Source of the DNA: Vibrio sp. 10N.286.49.B1
GTDB lineage: Bacteria > Pseudomonadota > Gammaproteobacteria > Enterobacterales > Vibrionaceae
Direction: 5' to 3'
DNA: 64,000 nt
Assembly: GCF_002873335.1 (NCBI RefSeq)
Contig: NZ_MCUW01000014.1
Coordinates: 18,707 to 82,706, forward strand
Part shown: in pieces, positions 19,834-30,294 of the stretch
How positions within the stretch are numbered: the first letter of the stretch is position 1
Layout of the letters: each line of letters starts with the position of its first letter
Made by a program: the position numbers and the translations under genes
The notes under the pieces: generated by a model
Told to the model about the DNA's origin: nothing
What the model saw: only the letters and a program-made list of their open reading frames with translations
Databases searched by the model: none

Positions 19834-21291
19834 ATGAGTTTGTCTTATGAAATGCGAGTGATGGAATTGGACTCGCAGACCCATCTTCTAGAACGACTGC
19901 AGTTACTGACTCAGTTTTCATCGAACTTTGTTGCGGTGAAAGGAGAGGCTGGGATGGGAAAAACATGGCTGTCGCATCGTTACTTGGAATCATGGGCACA
20001 TGGCAAAAATCAGTCGTTGGTCACCAGTTTTCCCAATCAAGATGATCAGGTAATTCGTGGCAATATATTACGTCAGCTGTTTCCATTGGCTTTGTATAGT
20101 GAGACCGATACCTTACAAGACAGCGTTGAGCGAATTCTAGAGGGAGAGGCTTGCGATGTGGTGGTCGTTGTTGATGACGCCCAGTATTTATCTCAAGCGC
20201 TCTTGGCTGAGCTTTGGTTACTTGTTCTTGCTACGCATAATGTCGGTCATCAAACGGTGAGTGTGGTGCTGTTCACTGCCAGCAATCATACATACGGTCG
20301 TGTTGCTCGGCTTAGCCATGGTTTAGAGATTAAACCGATAGAGTTGGAAGTCGATGAGCTGTCTAAATCGGAAGCCAAACGGCTTTTTGAGACATTAGTG
20401 TTACGCTACGCTGATGAAAGTGTTGAAAAAAGAATCAAAACTGCGTTTACTAAGGCGAGACCCATCCCTGGGGATATCTTGGTACTAGGAGAGCAAACAA
20501 TGGAAAAGAAAGTGATTATTCGTTCACTGGTTGGCTCGCCAGCTAAGATTGCTGCATTGGTTATTGTGTTGATCATTCTTATTTTTTTAGGCTACCGCTC
20601 ATTGCTGCAACCATCAAATGACCAAGTTGAGGTTATCGATAGTGGTGACGACGTCGTGATCACCACACCGGATTCTGATATTGATGCGTCGTCTGCGGAG
20701 CAAATTAGCAATGCTAATCAAGAAATGCCGGCAGTGGAATCTACCATTGATGATTCTATGGCGTTGCCTCCTCAGGTGACCTCTGAGACCGCTAGCGTGG
20801 GGGAACCAGAAAGTGGTGAGCGAGTGGTGATTACCTCTGATGTCGTTGATGCCTTATTAGAAGATAATACAGCGATTGCGGTGGCCAAGGCTGCTGAGAT
20901 CCAAGCGGTAGTGCTACCGGAAAATACGGTTGTGGATGTAGAGAGTGATGAGGTGCTGCAAACACCGATTACCTTCTCTTTTGCCCGTGATGAGCTAAAA
21001 GCGATGGCAGCCAACACGTACACCTTGCAAATGTCAGCGATGACGAGCATGGATGACGTGCAACGTTTTTTGAATGAACACACGTTTGAAAAGCCAGTGC
21101 GCGTATACCCAACTATTCGTAATGGTGAGAAGTGGTACATCGTGACTTACGATCAGTATTCGAGTATTCAGGCAGCACGTGATGCGGCTGAGGCGTTACC
21201 TGAGGCGCTGCGTTCGCTTGGGGCTTGGGCAAAATCATTGAGCCAAGTTCATCGGGAAATTGATCGTGGGCAAGCGTCGTCTTCGCAGTAA
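19834..21291 (+). CDS. damX: DamX: ATPase-like domain with C-terminal SPOR domain
   Basis: Septal-ring protein of 485 residues. The N-terminal cytoplasmic part has an AAA-type P-loop GEAGMGKTW (37-45) and a Walker B-like VVVVDDAQ. One membrane segment lies near residues 240-260 (IAALVIVLIILIFLG). It is followed by an acidic, Ser/Thr/Pro-rich periplasmic linker and a C-terminal SPOR domain (YTLQMSAMTSMDDVQRFL onward) that binds denuded peptidoglycan at division sites. The ATG at 19834 gives the family N-terminus; the ribosome-binding site is weak. It precedes dam, as in most gamma-proteobacteria. Confidence 0.93.
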   Translation: MSLSYEMRVMELDSQTHLLERLQLLTQFSSNFVAVKGEAGMGKTWLSHRYLESWAHGKNQSLVTSFPNQDDQVIRGNILRQLFPLALYSETDTLQDSVERILEGEACDVVVVVDDAQYLSQALLAELWLLVLATHNVGHQTVSVVLFTASNHTYGRVARLSHGLEIKPIELEVDELSKSEAKRLFETLVLRYADESVEKRIKTAFTKARPIPGDILVLGEQTMEKKVIIRSLVGSPAKIAALVIVLIILIFLGYRSLLQPSNDQVEVIDSGDDVVITTPDSDIDASSAEQISNANQEMPAVESTIDDSMALPPQVTSETASVGEPESGERVVITSDVVDALLEDNTAIAVAKAAEIQAVVLPENTVVDVESDEVLQTPITFSFARDELKAMAANTYTLQMSAMTSMDDVQRFLNEHTFEKPVRVYPTIRNGEKWYIVTYDQYSSIQAARDAAEALPEALRSLGAWAKSLSQVHREIDRGQASSSQ

Positions 21292-21390
21292 GTTCAAGGC
21301 TGTGTTGATGCGAGAAAGGTCAACATAACAGATTGAATTATGATATATTCCCCTCCCTTAAATTTTGGGTGGCAGTAAATAGAGCAAGCA

Positions 21391-22251
21391 ATGAAAAAGC
21401 AACGCGCCTTTCTAAAGTGGGCTGGTGGAAAGTATGGCTTAGTCGAAGATATTCAAAAGCATTTACCAGACGCTAGGAAATTGGTGGAGCCCTTTGTTGG
21501 TGCTGGTTCTGTCTTTTTGAATACCGATTATGACCAGTATTTACTCGCCGATATAAACCCGGATTTAATTAATCTCTACAATCTGCTAAAAAACGATCCA
21601 GATCGGTACATTGAAGAAGCCAAGCGCTTCTTTACCCCTGAGCATAATCGCAAAGAGGTGTACCTTGGGGTGCGTGCTGATTTTAATCAGAGCGATGATG
21701 TATTGTTTCGTTCTGTTGCCTTTCTATATATGAATCGATTCGGTTTTAATGGCTTGTGCCGTTACAACAAAAAAGGCGGCTTTAACGTACCTTTTGGTTC
21801 TTATAAAAAGCCTTATTTTCCAGAAAAAGAGCTGATTTTTTTCGCAGAAAAAGCCAAAAAAGCCACGTTTGTCTGTGAGGGTTACCCAGAAACCTTCAGT
21901 CGCGCTCGCAAGGGGTGCGTTGTGTATTGTGACCCGCCTTATGCCCCGCTTTCGAATACGGCAAACTTTACCTCGTACGCGGGCAACGGTTTCTCGTTAG
22001 ATGACCAAGCCGCATTAGCGGATATCGCGGAACATACGGCTTTCGACCGCCAGATTCCTGTGCTGATTTCCAATCACGACACAACGTTGACACGACGCCT
22101 ATATCACGGCGCTCAGCTCAATGTGGTGAAGGTGAAACGTACCATTAGTCGTAATGGCTCTGGGCGTAATAAGGTGGATGAGTTACTTGCGTTATTTGAA
22201 GCTAAAGCCAAGCCTGAAGCAAAAGTGATATCGGATTTGGATAAGCGCTAG
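21391..22251 (+). CDS. dam: DNA adenine methyltransferase Dam
   Basis: N6-adenine methyltransferase of GATC sites used in mismatch repair and replication timing. The 286-residue protein has the AdoMet motif EPFVGAGSVF (33-42), catalytic DPPY at 181-184 and the N-terminal FLKWAGGK signature. It lies 99 bp after damX and 70 bp ahead of rpe in the conserved cluster. Confidence 0.98.
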   Translation: MKKQRAFLKWAGGKYGLVEDIQKHLPDARKLVEPFVGAGSVFLNTDYDQYLLADINPDLINLYNLLKNDPDRYIEEAKRFFTPEHNRKEVYLGVRADFNQSDDVLFRSVAFLYMNRFGFNGLCRYNKKGGFNVPFGSYKKPYFPEKELIFFAEKAKKATFVCEGYPETFSRARKGCVVYCDPPYAPLSNTANFTSYAGNGFSLDDQAALADIAEHTAFDRQIPVLISNHDTTLTRRLYHGAQLNVVKVKRTISRNGSGRNKVDELLALFEAKAKPEAKVISDLDKR

Positions 22252-22321
22252 GCTTTCTTGACCGCCTTCGGTAGAATTGCGCGCAATTGTTGCTCGCTAA
22301 TCCATTCTATTGAGGTCAGGT

Positions 22322-22996
22322 ATGACAGATTTTCTAATTGCGCCATCCATTTTATCCGCTGATTTTGCACGTCTTGGTGAAGACGTTGAAAAAGTGCTAG
22401 CTGCTGGCGCTGATGTTATCCATTTCGATGTCATGGATAACCATTTCGTACCTAACCTGAGCTTTGGCGCGCCAATCTGTAAAGCGCTTCGTGATTACGG
22501 TATTACGGCTCCAATTGACGTACATTTGATGGTAAAACCTGTAGATAGCCTGGTTCCTGATTTTGCGAAAGCGGGCGCTTCTATGATTACCTTCCACATT
22601 GAAGCAACTGACCACGTGGATCGCACCCTACAACTGATCAAAGAAAATGGTTGTAAAGCTGGGGTAGTACTTAACCCAGCCACACCATTAACTTGTCTTG
22701 ATTACATCCTTGATAAAGTTGACATGATCTTGCTGATGTCAGTTAACCCTGGTTTCGGTGGTCAATCTTTCATCCCTTCTGCTCTTGATAAACTGCGTGA
22801 AGTTCGTCGTCTTATTGATGCTTCTGGCCGTGATATTCGTCTTGAAATCGATGGTGGTGTTAAAGTGGATAATATTCGCGAAATCGCGGAAGCGGGCGCC
22901 GATATGTTTGTCGCAGGTTCTGCTATTTTCAATCGTCCTGATTACAAAGAAGTGATCGACGAAATGCGTGCTGAGCTTGCGAAAGTACAAAAGTAA
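22322..22996 (+). CDS. rpe: Ribulose-phosphate 3-epimerase
   Basis: Interconverts ribulose-5-phosphate and xylulose-5-phosphate. The TIM-barrel protein is 224 residues and starts [31 protein letters not shown] carries metal ligands, and [10 protein letters not shown] and EIDGGV are phosphate-binding motifs. The ATG at 22322 is preceded by TGAGGTC and gives the canonical N-terminus. It is followed by gph after 16 bp. Confidence 0.98.
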   Translation: MTDFLIAPSILSADFARLGEDVEKVLAAGADVIHFDVMDNHFVPNLSFGAPICKALRDYGITAPIDVHLMVKPVDSLVPDFAKAGASMITFHIEATDHVDRTLQLIKENGCKAGVVLNPATPLTCLDYILDKVDMILLMSVNPGFGGQSFIPSALDKLREVRRLIDASGRDIRLEIDGGVKVDNIREIAEAGADMFVAGSAIFNRPDYKEVIDEMRAELAKVQK

Positions 22997-23012
22997 TCAA
23001 GAGAATTAATGA

Positions 23013-23708
23013 ATGCCATCTATTAAACTTGTCGTTTTTGACCTCGACGGTACGCTCCTTGACAGTGTTCCCGATCTTGCCCTTGCTGCTGATCAAGCCG
23101 TGCAAGCGCTGGGTTACCCAAGCGTGACTGAAGAACAGGTCCGTGATTATGTTGGCAACGGTGCCGATGTGCTTATTGCCCGTTCATTGAGTCAGAGTGT
23201 GACGGTGAACCCTGATCTCTCATCTGAGTTGTGTGATAAAGCCCGCGTGCTGTTTGATGACTTTTATGCGGCTAGTGGTCACAAACTTAGCCACCTCTAT
23301 GCGAACGTTCATAGCACGTTAGATACGTTAGTAGCAAATGGTTATACCGTTGCGCTGCTTACCAATAAACCGTCTAAGTTTGTGCCTGAGTTGCTTGAGC
23401 AACACCAACTCGATAAGTATTTCACCCATGTGCTAGGTGGCGACGCGTTTCCCAATAAAAAACCGGATCCCGTTGCACTTAATTGGTTAATGGAACAAGA
23501 GCATGTCTCGCCACATGAAGTGTTGATGGTTGGGGATTCTCAAAATGATATCCTTGCCGCTCGCAATGCCGGTTGCCTAGCATTTGGGTTAACCTATGGT
23601 TATAACCATGGTGAGCCAATCGCGAATGCAAAACCAGATTTTGTCGCTGATGATGTCGCTGAAGTGCTGAACGCCGTCGAAAAGGGTGCATTAATCACGA
23701 CAAACTAG
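23013..23708 (+). CDS. gph: Phosphoglycolate phosphatase
   Basis: HAD-superfamily phosphatase of 231 residues that clears 2-phosphoglycolate, including that from DNA repair. Motif I is FDLDGTLLDS (9-18) with nucleophile and acid aspartates; motif II includes LLTNKPSKF and motif III includes KPDP...MVGDSQNDI. It is probably co-transcribed with rpe. Confidence 0.96.
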   Translation: MPSIKLVVFDLDGTLLDSVPDLALAADQAVQALGYPSVTEEQVRDYVGNGADVLIARSLSQSVTVNPDLSSELCDKARVLFDDFYAASGHKLSHLYANVHSTLDTLVANGYTVALLTNKPSKFVPELLEQHQLDKYFTHVLGGDAFPNKKPDPVALNWLMEQEHVSPHEVLMVGDSQNDILAARNAGCLAFGLTYGYNHGEPIANAKPDFVADDVAEVLNAVEKGALITTN

Positions 23709-23800
23709 CGCCAAAATGCCACAAGGTATGAATATACGGGGCAGAGCGATAAAAAAGTCTTCATGGCTATGGCAAAATACTTGCCAATGAGTACACTGCT

Positions 23801-23832
23801 AAAACCGCGTAAGAAATTGCGCGGTTTTTCAT
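23801..23832 (+). terminator. Terminator between gph and trpS
   Basis: AAAACCGCG (23801-23809) pairs with CGCGGTTTT (23820-23828), loop of ten bases, followed by T-rich sequence. It probably ends the aroK-to-gph series, or attenuates read-through into trpS 42 bp downstream. Confidence 0.7.
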
Positions 23833-23873
23833 TATCCTAATTATCTCGTTAAGAAGTCGAAGGAATCATAGTT

Positions 23874-24890
23874 ATGAGCAAGCCCATCGTATTGAGTGGT
23901 GTTCAACCATCAGGTGAACTAAGTATCGGTAATTACTTGGGTGCTCTACGTCAATGGCAACAGATGCAAGACGATTACGATTGTCAGTACTGCGTAGTTG
24001 ACCTCCATGCGATTACGGTTCGTCAAGATCCGAAAGCCCTGCATGAGGCCACACTAGACGCTCTGGCAATCTGTCTCGCAGTTGGTGTTGACCCTAAGAA
24101 GAGCACGTTATTTGTCCAGTCACACGTACCGGAACATGCTCAGCTTGGTTGGCTTCTTAACTGTTATACCCAGATGGGTGAGCTGAATCGTATGACTCAG
24201 TTTAAAGACAAGTCTCAGCGTTATGCTAATGATGTGAATGTCGGCCTATATGATTACCCGGTATTGATGGCCGCGGATATTTTGCTCTATGGCGCACACC
24301 AAGTGCCGGTAGGCAGCGACCAAAAGCAGCACCTTGAACTTGCTCGTGATATCGCGACTCGTTTTAATAACATCTATACGCCAGAGGCGCCGTTGTTCAC
24401 TGTGCCAGAACCGTACATCCCAACGGTGAATGCACGCGTGATGAGCCTACAAGATGCAACGAAAAAAATGTCGAAGTCAGATGATAACCGTAAGAACGTC
24501 ATCACCTTACTAGAAGAGCCTAAATCGATTTTGAAGAAAATTAACAAGGCACAAACCGATGCAGAAACGCCGCCACGCATTGCCAATGACTGGGAAAACA
24601 AGGCCGGTATCTCTAATCTGATGGGCTTGTACTCGGCAGCAACGGGCCAATCGTTTGCAGAAATTGAAGCACAGTACGCGGGTGTTGAGATGTATGGCCC
24701 GTTCAAGAAAGATGTCGGTGAAGCCTTGGTGGCAATGCTAGAGCCAATCCAAAGCGAATATAAGCGTATTCGTGCGGACCGAGCTTATATGGATGACGTC
24801 ATGCGTCAAGGCGCTACTAAGGCCTCTGAGCGAGCAGCGGTAACGCTAGCCAAAGCGTATCAAGCGGTGGGTTTTGTTACCCGCCCATAG
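23874..24890 (+). CDS. trpS: Tryptophanyl-tRNA synthetase
   Basis: Class I aminoacyl-tRNA synthetase of 338 residues that charges tRNA-Trp. It begins with [18 protein letters not shown], containing the HIGH-like segment, and has the KMSKS signature (KKMSKSDDN) near residue 198. It is last in the conserved dam-rpe-gph-trpS series and is followed by a terminator. Confidence 0.98.
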   Translation: MSKPIVLSGVQPSGELSIGNYLGALRQWQQMQDDYDCQYCVVDLHAITVRQDPKALHEATLDALAICLAVGVDPKKSTLFVQSHVPEHAQLGWLLNCYTQMGELNRMTQFKDKSQRYANDVNVGLYDYPVLMAADILLYGAHQVPVGSDQKQHLELARDIATRFNNIYTPEAPLFTVPEPYIPTVNARVMSLQDATKKMSKSDDNRKNVITLLEEPKSILKKINKAQTDAETPPRIANDWENKAGISNLMGLYSAATGQSFAEIEAQYAGVEMYGPFKKDVGEALVAMLEPIQSEYKRIRADRAYMDDVMRQGATKASERAAVTLAKAYQAVGFVTRP

Positions 24891-24915
24891 CGAATAACTC
24901 CGCTGTTTGTATTGA

Positions 24916-24947
24916 AGCTCCTTGGTTTATCCAAGGGGCTTTTTTTA
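24916..24947 (+). terminator. Terminator after trpS
   Basis: AGCTCCTTGG pairs with CCAAGGGGCT (one T-G pair, loop TTTAT) followed by seven T, 25 bp past the stop codon. Confidence 0.85.
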
Positions 24948-25163
24948 TGCCTGATTTTTGTGTTCATGTGACTAACTTTTTTTGTTGATAGTTGGGTCTT
25001 GTTTCAATACTTAATAATTCTAATGAGACATTCATCTCAGTTATTCATGTGATCGTTTATCAATTGCAATATAAATGACAACACTCGTCTCGAAAATAGC
25101 AACTTATATACAACGATGTGCGTTCAGGCAAAGGATACATAGCCATCAAATTCGAGGTGAATA

Positions 25164-27776
25164 ATGACAAGCACAAATAAAAAGCAGTGGTTAGTACTTT
25201 TCGTATCGTCAGCATTAGCGGGTGGCGCAAGTGCTGAGGTATTTCTTTCACAATATGTAGAGGGAAGCAGTTTTAATAAAGCCATCGAGGTGGCGAATTC
25301 CAGTGACGTGGCCGTTTCGCTGACTGACTATCAATTAGCAAAATCCCCCAATGGTAACGGCACTTGGAATACATTAGATTTATCCAGCTACACCATACCT
25401 GCTAAGTCGGTGTTGGTGTTTGCAAATGAAAAAGCCAGCCCGGAGATTTTAGAAAAGTCGACACTGGCCACAGCAAATCAAGTCGTCAATTTTAACGGTG
25501 ATGACCCGATTGCATTGTTTAAAAATGGGCAGATTGTCGATGTGATTGGCGAAATGGGGAGTACCTTTGGTGAGAATAAGACCTTAGTGCGTTACGCGAA
25601 TCACTTCCAACCTTCTTCGAGCTACCAGCCAGACCAGTGGGCGGTGTTAGGTAGCAATGACATTACCGGTTTAGGTCAGTTGGAAGCTGTGACACCTCCG
25701 GTGGCTTTTCAGTGTTTGGAAGAGGGAAACCGTCCGCTCTTTACCGCTATTCAAACCATACAAGGCGAAGGCGGGCACTCTCCGTTTATTAGCGGTTATC
25801 CTTATATCACCGCAGAAAGCTTCTTTGTTGAAGGGGTGGTGTCTGCGGTGACAACCAGCATCAGTAAAGGCTTTTATTTGAATGCCTTGCAGGATGACCA
25901 TAACGAGCTGACATCGAATGGGTTGTTTGTTTACACCGAATCGAATCATAACTTGAAACCTGGCGATGTGGTGTGTGTAAAAGGTCAGGTTCAGGAATAT
26001 TATGGACAAACCCAGCTTAAGCCTTCGCAACAAGATTGGCTTAAACAAGATGAGCAAACACCACCGTCGGCGGTGCCTGTTGTTGCGATAGCGTCCGATG
26101 AAAACTTTGAACAAACCTTAGAGCGATACGAAGGGATGTTAGTGGCACTGCCCAAAAACCTTGATATGCGCGTGACGAGAACGTTTGGTTATGATTACGC
26201 ATCGCGCCGAAACAACATGGTGTTGTCACATGAGCGGGTTAATCCACATCCAAACCAAGCTTTCCCAGCCGGCTCTGATGGGGCGATATCACAAAGCGAA
26301 GAAAATGCGCTAAGGCGCTTGTTCGTAGAATCTGATCAACCTGCGCCTAACGGTGTCGTCCCTTATTACCCAGATTTTGCTAAAACGGATATTGATCAAG
26401 ATGGCAGCACCGAGGACTACATTCGAATTAACGATGGCTTGTTTGATATAGAGGGTGTGGTTGGTTATAGCTATGGTGAGTATCGCCTTATCGCGACCAA
26501 TACGATCACTTCGAACAACTTTGTTCGCCATACGCCACGTTTAGCCGAGCCTAATTTAGTCGATCAACCGTGGAATAAGGCCGATCTTCGAGTGGCGACA
26601 TTCAATGTTCTGAATTACTTCAACTCGCCATTTGGTGGTGACGAGAATCGATTTGGCAGCAACCGAGGTGCGAACACGGCCGATGAGTTTACTGCGCAAC
26701 AAGAGAAAATTTTGCAGGCTTTGGTGCGCTTGGACGCCGATATCATTGGTTTGATGGAAATTGAAAATAATGGGTTTGGTCATGATGGCGCGATTGCACA
26801 ACTCGTGCGTGAGCTGAATGAACGGTTAGATTCGAAAAAGAAACAGTATGCGTATGTCAGTACCGATTCAAATGACGATGGTGTGGTTGATAAGCTTGAC
26901 AGTGTCGGGACCGATGCGATTACCACCGGTGTAATTTATCGACCTAAGTCAGTAAAACTCAAAAACGTTAACGTCTTTGAAATGCCAAGGCAGGTGGCGC
27001 CTGAAGTGGTGGACGACAAGGGTAAGGTGATTGAAGATGGTAAAAACTATCAAAGAGACACCCTCGCTCCAACTTTTAAAGTCAAAGGTGGAAAAGAGGT
27101 ACTGACGATTGCGGTGAATCACTTTAAGTCGAAAGGCTCAAAATGCTGGGAAGATGCGGCCCCTGAATCAGCGGGCGGTCAAGGTGGACAAGATGTGGAT
27201 CAGCAGGGCTCGTGTGAGCAGTTTCGGGTTGCCGCTGCGGTAGCACTTGGTGACGCACTTGAGGCGATTGATGGCCATAAAATGGTACTGGGCGATCTGA
27301 ATGCTTACGGTAAAGAAGATCCTCTATTGATACTGACGGATTACAGTACCAACAATTATGACAAGGTGATTCGGGCGGCTCGTAATACGTTCATCGGAGA
27401 TCAACAACAATTTGGTGATGATGGGGCGGTGATCACTCACAGTTACGGATACATCAACGTGTTAGGAGAGATGCACTCACAAGGCTGGAGTTACTCTTAC
27501 AACGATGAGGTTGGGGCGTTGGATCATATCCTGATCAGCCCAAGTTTATCTGGAAAAGTGGTCGACGCAACGGAATGGCACATCAATGCCGGTGAATCGA
27601 CGTTGTTTGACTACAACGACGAGTACAAGGGCGACCTGCCTAAGTATTTGGATCATTACCGCTCGTCTGATCATGATCCTGCGGTGATTGATCTCAATAT
27701 CAATGGTGGTTCTATCGGTACTTTAGGGTTGGCGGCCATGCTTATCATTGGTTGGCGTAGACAACAACGCTACTGA
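25164..27776 (+). CDS. xds: Xds/ExeM-type secreted nuclease with GlyGly-CTERM tail
   Basis: Large extracellular DNase of 870 residues. A signal peptide (cleavage near GGASA-EVF, residue 25) is followed by a lamin-tail-like beta domain (about 25-140), an OB-like middle region (about 190-320) and an endonuclease/exonuclease/phosphatase domain (about 470-845) with MEIENNGFGHDG, VNHFKSKGSKCW, GDLNAYG and the final SDHDPAV motif. The C-terminus GGSIGTLG-hydrophobic-RRQQR is a GlyGly-CTERM signal cleaved by rhombosortase after type II secretion. The gene corresponds to Xds, which in V. cholerae degrades extracellular DNA in biofilm and helps nucleotide use. It lies just after trpS. Confidence 0.93.
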   Translation: MTSTNKKQWLVLFVSSALAGGASAEVFLSQYVEGSSFNKAIEVANSSDVAVSLTDYQLAKSPNGNGTWNTLDLSSYTIPAKSVLVFANEKASPEILEKSTLATANQVVNFNGDDPIALFKNGQIVDVIGEMGSTFGENKTLVRYANHFQPSSSYQPDQWAVLGSNDITGLGQLEAVTPPVAFQCLEEGNRPLFTAIQTIQGEGGHSPFISGYPYITAESFFVEGVVSAVTTSISKGFYLNALQDDHNELTSNGLFVYTESNHNLKPGDVVCVKGQVQEYYGQTQLKPSQQDWLKQDEQTPPSAVPVVAIASDENFEQTLERYEGMLVALPKNLDMRVTRTFGYDYASRRNNMVLSHERVNPHPNQAFPAGSDGAISQSEENALRRLFVESDQPAPNGVVPYYPDFAKTDIDQDGSTEDYIRINDGLFDIEGVVGYSYGEYRLIATNTITSNNFVRHTPRLAEPNLVDQPWNKADLRVATFNVLNYFNSPFGGDENRFGSNRGANTADEFTAQQEKILQALVRLDADIIGLMEIENNGFGHDGAIAQLVRELNERLDSKKKQYAYVSTDSNDDGVVDKLDSVGTDAITTGVIYRPKSVKLKNVNVFEMPRQVAPEVVDDKGKVIEDGKNYQRDTLAPTFKVKGGKEVLTIAVNHFKSKGSKCWEDAAPESAGGQGGQDVDQQGSCEQFRVAAAVALGDALEAIDGHKMVLGDLNAYGKEDPLLILTDYSTNNYDKVIRAARNTFIGDQQQFGDDGAVITHSYGYINVLGEMHSQGWSYSYNDEVGALDHILISPSLSGKVVDATEWHINAGESTLFDYNDEYKGDLPKYLDHYRSSDHDPAVIDLNINGGSIGTLGLAAMLIIGWRRQQRY

Positions 27777-27904
27777 TAACCCTCGTGCAGCAAAGCTTAC
27801 CTTAGCTTTGCTGCCTAACCTCTTCTGCTTTTTTTCTTGCCTTTCTGCCATCTTGTTGCAAAATACCGCCTTATTTTTACAAACACCAGACCGCAGCGAG
27901 TGCC

Positions 27905-28483
27905 ATGTTACTTATCATCGATAACTACGACTCTTTTACTTATAACCTGTATCAGTATTTTGCTGAGCTCGGGGTAGAAGTGCATGTGGTTCGTAACGAT
28001 GAGATTGATATTGCAGGTATTGAGGCAATGAACCCATCACACCTCGTGATCTCACCGGGTCCATGCACGCCAAATGAAGCGGGTATTTCGCTTGAGGCTA
28101 TCCGTTACTTTGCGGGTAAATTGCCTCTGCTTGGGGTTTGTCTTGGGCATCAAGCCATCGCACAGGTTTTTGGCGGCGATGTTGTGCGAGCGCGGCAGGT
28201 GATGCACGGTAAAACATCGCCGATTACGCACACCAATCAAAGTGTCTTTGCTGGGCTCAATAACCCATTGACTGTTACACGTTACCACTCGCTTATTGTC
28301 AAGTGGGAGACATTACCCGATTGCTTTGAAGTGACCGCGTGGACGGAGTGTCCTAACGGTGAGTTTGATGAAATTATGGGCTATCAACACCGCACGTTAA
28401 ACATTCATGCCGTACAATTTCATCCTGAATCCATCAAAACCGAACAAGGTCACGAGCTGTTGAGTAATTTCTTACAAGGCTAG
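27905..28483 (+). CDS. pabA: Aminodeoxychorismate/anthranilate synthase glutaminase subunit
   Basis: Class I glutamine amidotransferase of 192 residues supplying ammonia for p-aminobenzoate (folate) synthesis. It shows the nucleophile in [10 protein letters not shown] (Cys79 region), the oxyanion motif [11 protein letters not shown] and the catalytic HPES near the C-terminus. It stands alone upstream of the argD/ast cluster. PabA and TrpG small subunits are hard to tell apart by sequence; the isolated context favours PabA. Confidence 0.9.
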   Translation: MLLIIDNYDSFTYNLYQYFAELGVEVHVVRNDEIDIAGIEAMNPSHLVISPGPCTPNEAGISLEAIRYFAGKLPLLGVCLGHQAIAQVFGGDVVRARQVMHGKTSPITHTNQSVFAGLNNPLTVTRYHSLIVKWETLPDCFEVTAWTECPNGEFDEIMGYQHRTLNIHAVQFHPESIKTEQGHELLSNFLQG

Positions 28484-29001
28484 TGCTTGATCGAGATCAC
28501 CCTTTCATCTTTTCTTATCCTTCATAAGTTTTACTTATGAAAATGCAAAACTATTCGTTAATACTGATGAGCGAGCACCACAAAGCCCGTGTTGTTCATT
28601 TCTTTCCGAACTTGTTAAAAAACACTTCATTTAAATTCAAATTTAATGCATAAATACTCAAGGTGTTATGCCTATGCAGAGCAGGTTGATGATCGAAAAG
28701 CATTTTCTGCTATTGTAATGGTTAAATAATTGTAAATACAATGCTGCATCAATGAGGGATGGTGAGAAATTTTTTCATCAGTAGAAAGTGTGAAGGTTCG
28801 TCCTAAACTTATAAAGGTTTATCTTAAGTCTATGAAGGTTCACTCTATGCAATGTAAATTCATCTAAAGCGTAAAGCGTAATATAGCGACAGGGCACCAC
28901 TAACGGTATGGCAACCACTCGCGGTGCGATGCTAATGCTTGATGTCATCTTTGTGCGAATATCCCCCTTTCCTCGTGTGCAGTAATTAAAAGGAACGTGT
29001 T
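28484..29001. other. Long regulatory gap before argD/astC
   Basis: This 518-bp region has no credible gene. It contains an inverted repeat with 9-bp arms (TTCATAAGT at 28521-28529 and ACTTATGAA at 28533-28541), an ARG-box-like site TGCATAAATACTCA (28647-28660, 8 of 10 fixed positions) and three 21-bp-period repeats (28791-28853). The length and content suggest complex control of the arginine-catabolic cluster. I found no convincing sigma-54 promoter. Confidence 0.55.
28791..28853. repeat. Three imperfect 21-bp direct repeats upstream of argD/astC
   Basis: Units begin TGAAGGTT (28791), TAAAGGTT (28812) and TGAAGGTT (28833), each 21 bp long, with further similarity in C(G/A)TCCTAA-like segments. 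The period equals two helical turns, as in operator arrays. The array sits about 150 bp before the gene start. Confidence 0.7.
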
Positions 29002-30213
29002 ATGACAATGGAAAAAACAGTATCCCGCAAATGGTTTGACGAGGTGATGGTACCTTGTTACAACCCAATGGAAATGATCCCAGTTAAGGGCGAGGGCGCA
29101 CGCGTTTGGGATCAGCAAGGTAATGAGTATATTGATTTTGCTGGTGGTATCGCCGTGAGCTGTTTAGGGCATTGTCACCCTGCCATGGTGAATGCGATAA
29201 CAGAACAGGCGAACAAAATCTGGCATCTCAGTAATGTGATGACGAATGAGCCAGCTTTGCGTTTGGCGAAAAAACTGACGGAAGTCAGCTTTGCGGAACG
29301 AGTCTTTTTTGCGAACTCTGGCGCTGAAGCTAATGAAGCCGCACTCAAGCTTGCTCGTCGTTGGGCTAGCGAGGTTCATGGGCCAGAAAAGTCTGAAATC
29401 ATTGCATTTAATCAAGGCTTTCATGGCCGTACTTTCTTTACGGTGACAGTGGGTGGTCAAGCGGCTTATTCGGATGGGTTTGGTCCTAAGCCGGGTGACA
29501 TTAGCCATATCCCTTATAACGACATAGCAGCACTTGAAGCGGCGATGTCGGATAAAACTTGTGCGATTATGATGGAGCCTTTGCAAGGTGAAGGTGGCAT
29601 TATTTCGCCAGAGCCTGAGTTTGTACAAGCGGTTCGAGAGCTTTGTGATAAGTACAACGCGCTACTAATTTTTGATGAAGTCCAAACCGGAAACGGCCGT
29701 ACGGGTCAGTTCTATGCATATCAAGGTTTGGGTATAACCCCAGATATTCTCAGTACGGCAAAATCTCTTGGCGGCGGCTTCCCAATTGGTGCCATGCTGA
29801 CCACAAAGGAATTGGCGGCGCACATGAAAGTGGGCACGCATGGTTCAACCTACGGGGGTAACCCATTGGCCTGTGCCGTCGCAGAAGCCGTGGTTGATGT
29901 GGTTTCTTCTCCGGAAGTCCTTGCCGGCGTTGCTGAGCGCGAGGCTTGGTTCCGCGATGGGCTTAATGCTATCAATGATAAATACGATATTTTTTCTGAG
30001 ATTCGCGGCAAAGGCTTGTTGCTTGGTGCTGCGCTTAACGAACAGTGGCAAGGGCGCGCTCGTGATGTTCTGGTCGCCGCTGGCGCTCAAGGTTTAATGG
30101 TTTTGGTTGCTGGTGTCAACGTGGTTCGTTTTACGCCATCACTTGTGATTACCAAAGAAGAAGTGGAATCGGGTCTAGCGAAACTAGATAAAGCGATCAG
30201 TACTTTGATGTAA
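29002..30213 (+). CDS. argD: Acetylornithine/succinylornithine aminotransferase
   Basis: Class III PLP aminotransferase of 403 residues. Visible features are [31 protein letters not shown] (PLP aspartate) and the Schiff-base lysine in [13 protein letters not shown]. It can act in arginine synthesis (ArgD) and, with succinylornithine, in the AST degradation pathway (AstC). Followed by astA and astD, a catabolic role is strongly suggested, while the absence of another argD in the window leaves dual use open. AAAAGGAACG precedes the ATG. Confidence 0.93.
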   Translation: MTMEKTVSRKWFDEVMVPCYNPMEMIPVKGEGARVWDQQGNEYIDFAGGIAVSCLGHCHPAMVNAITEQANKIWHLSNVMTNEPALRLAKKLTEVSFAERVFFANSGAEANEAALKLARRWASEVHGPEKSEIIAFNQGFHGRTFFTVTVGGQAAYSDGFGPKPGDISHIPYNDIAALEAAMSDKTCAIMMEPLQGEGGIISPEPEFVQAVRELCDKYNALLIFDEVQTGNGRTGQFYAYQGLGITPDILSTAKSLGGGFPIGAMLTTKELAAHMKVGTHGSTYGGNPLACAVAEAVVDVVSSPEVLAGVAEREAWFRDGLNAINDKYDIFSEIRGKGLLLGAALNEQWQGRARDVLVAAGAQGLMVLVAGVNVVRFTPSLVITKEEVESGLAKLDKAISTLM

Positions 30214-30294
30214 AAGTACGTTGGTGTGCTACTCGTTTGAAACCCTCTCTTGGCTGTGGATGTACCAGGAGAGTTTGCGTCGGAGGGATTATTG

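Noticed and set aside
19609..19884. 91-codon minus-strand frame with repeated LRVK segments
   Set aside because: The peptide repeats are simply the translated 15-bp DNA repeats; no ribosome-binding site, overlaps damX and a terminator.
20638..21000. Acidic low-complexity part of damX as a possible frameshift or foreign insert
   Set aside because: Acidic Ser/Thr/Pro-rich linkers between membrane segment and SPOR domain are normal in DamX, and the frame is continuous.
28484..29001. Sigma-54 promoter for the ast cluster
   Set aside because: I looked for TGGCA-N7-TGC spacing; the nearest candidate (around 28907-28925) has wrong spacing.
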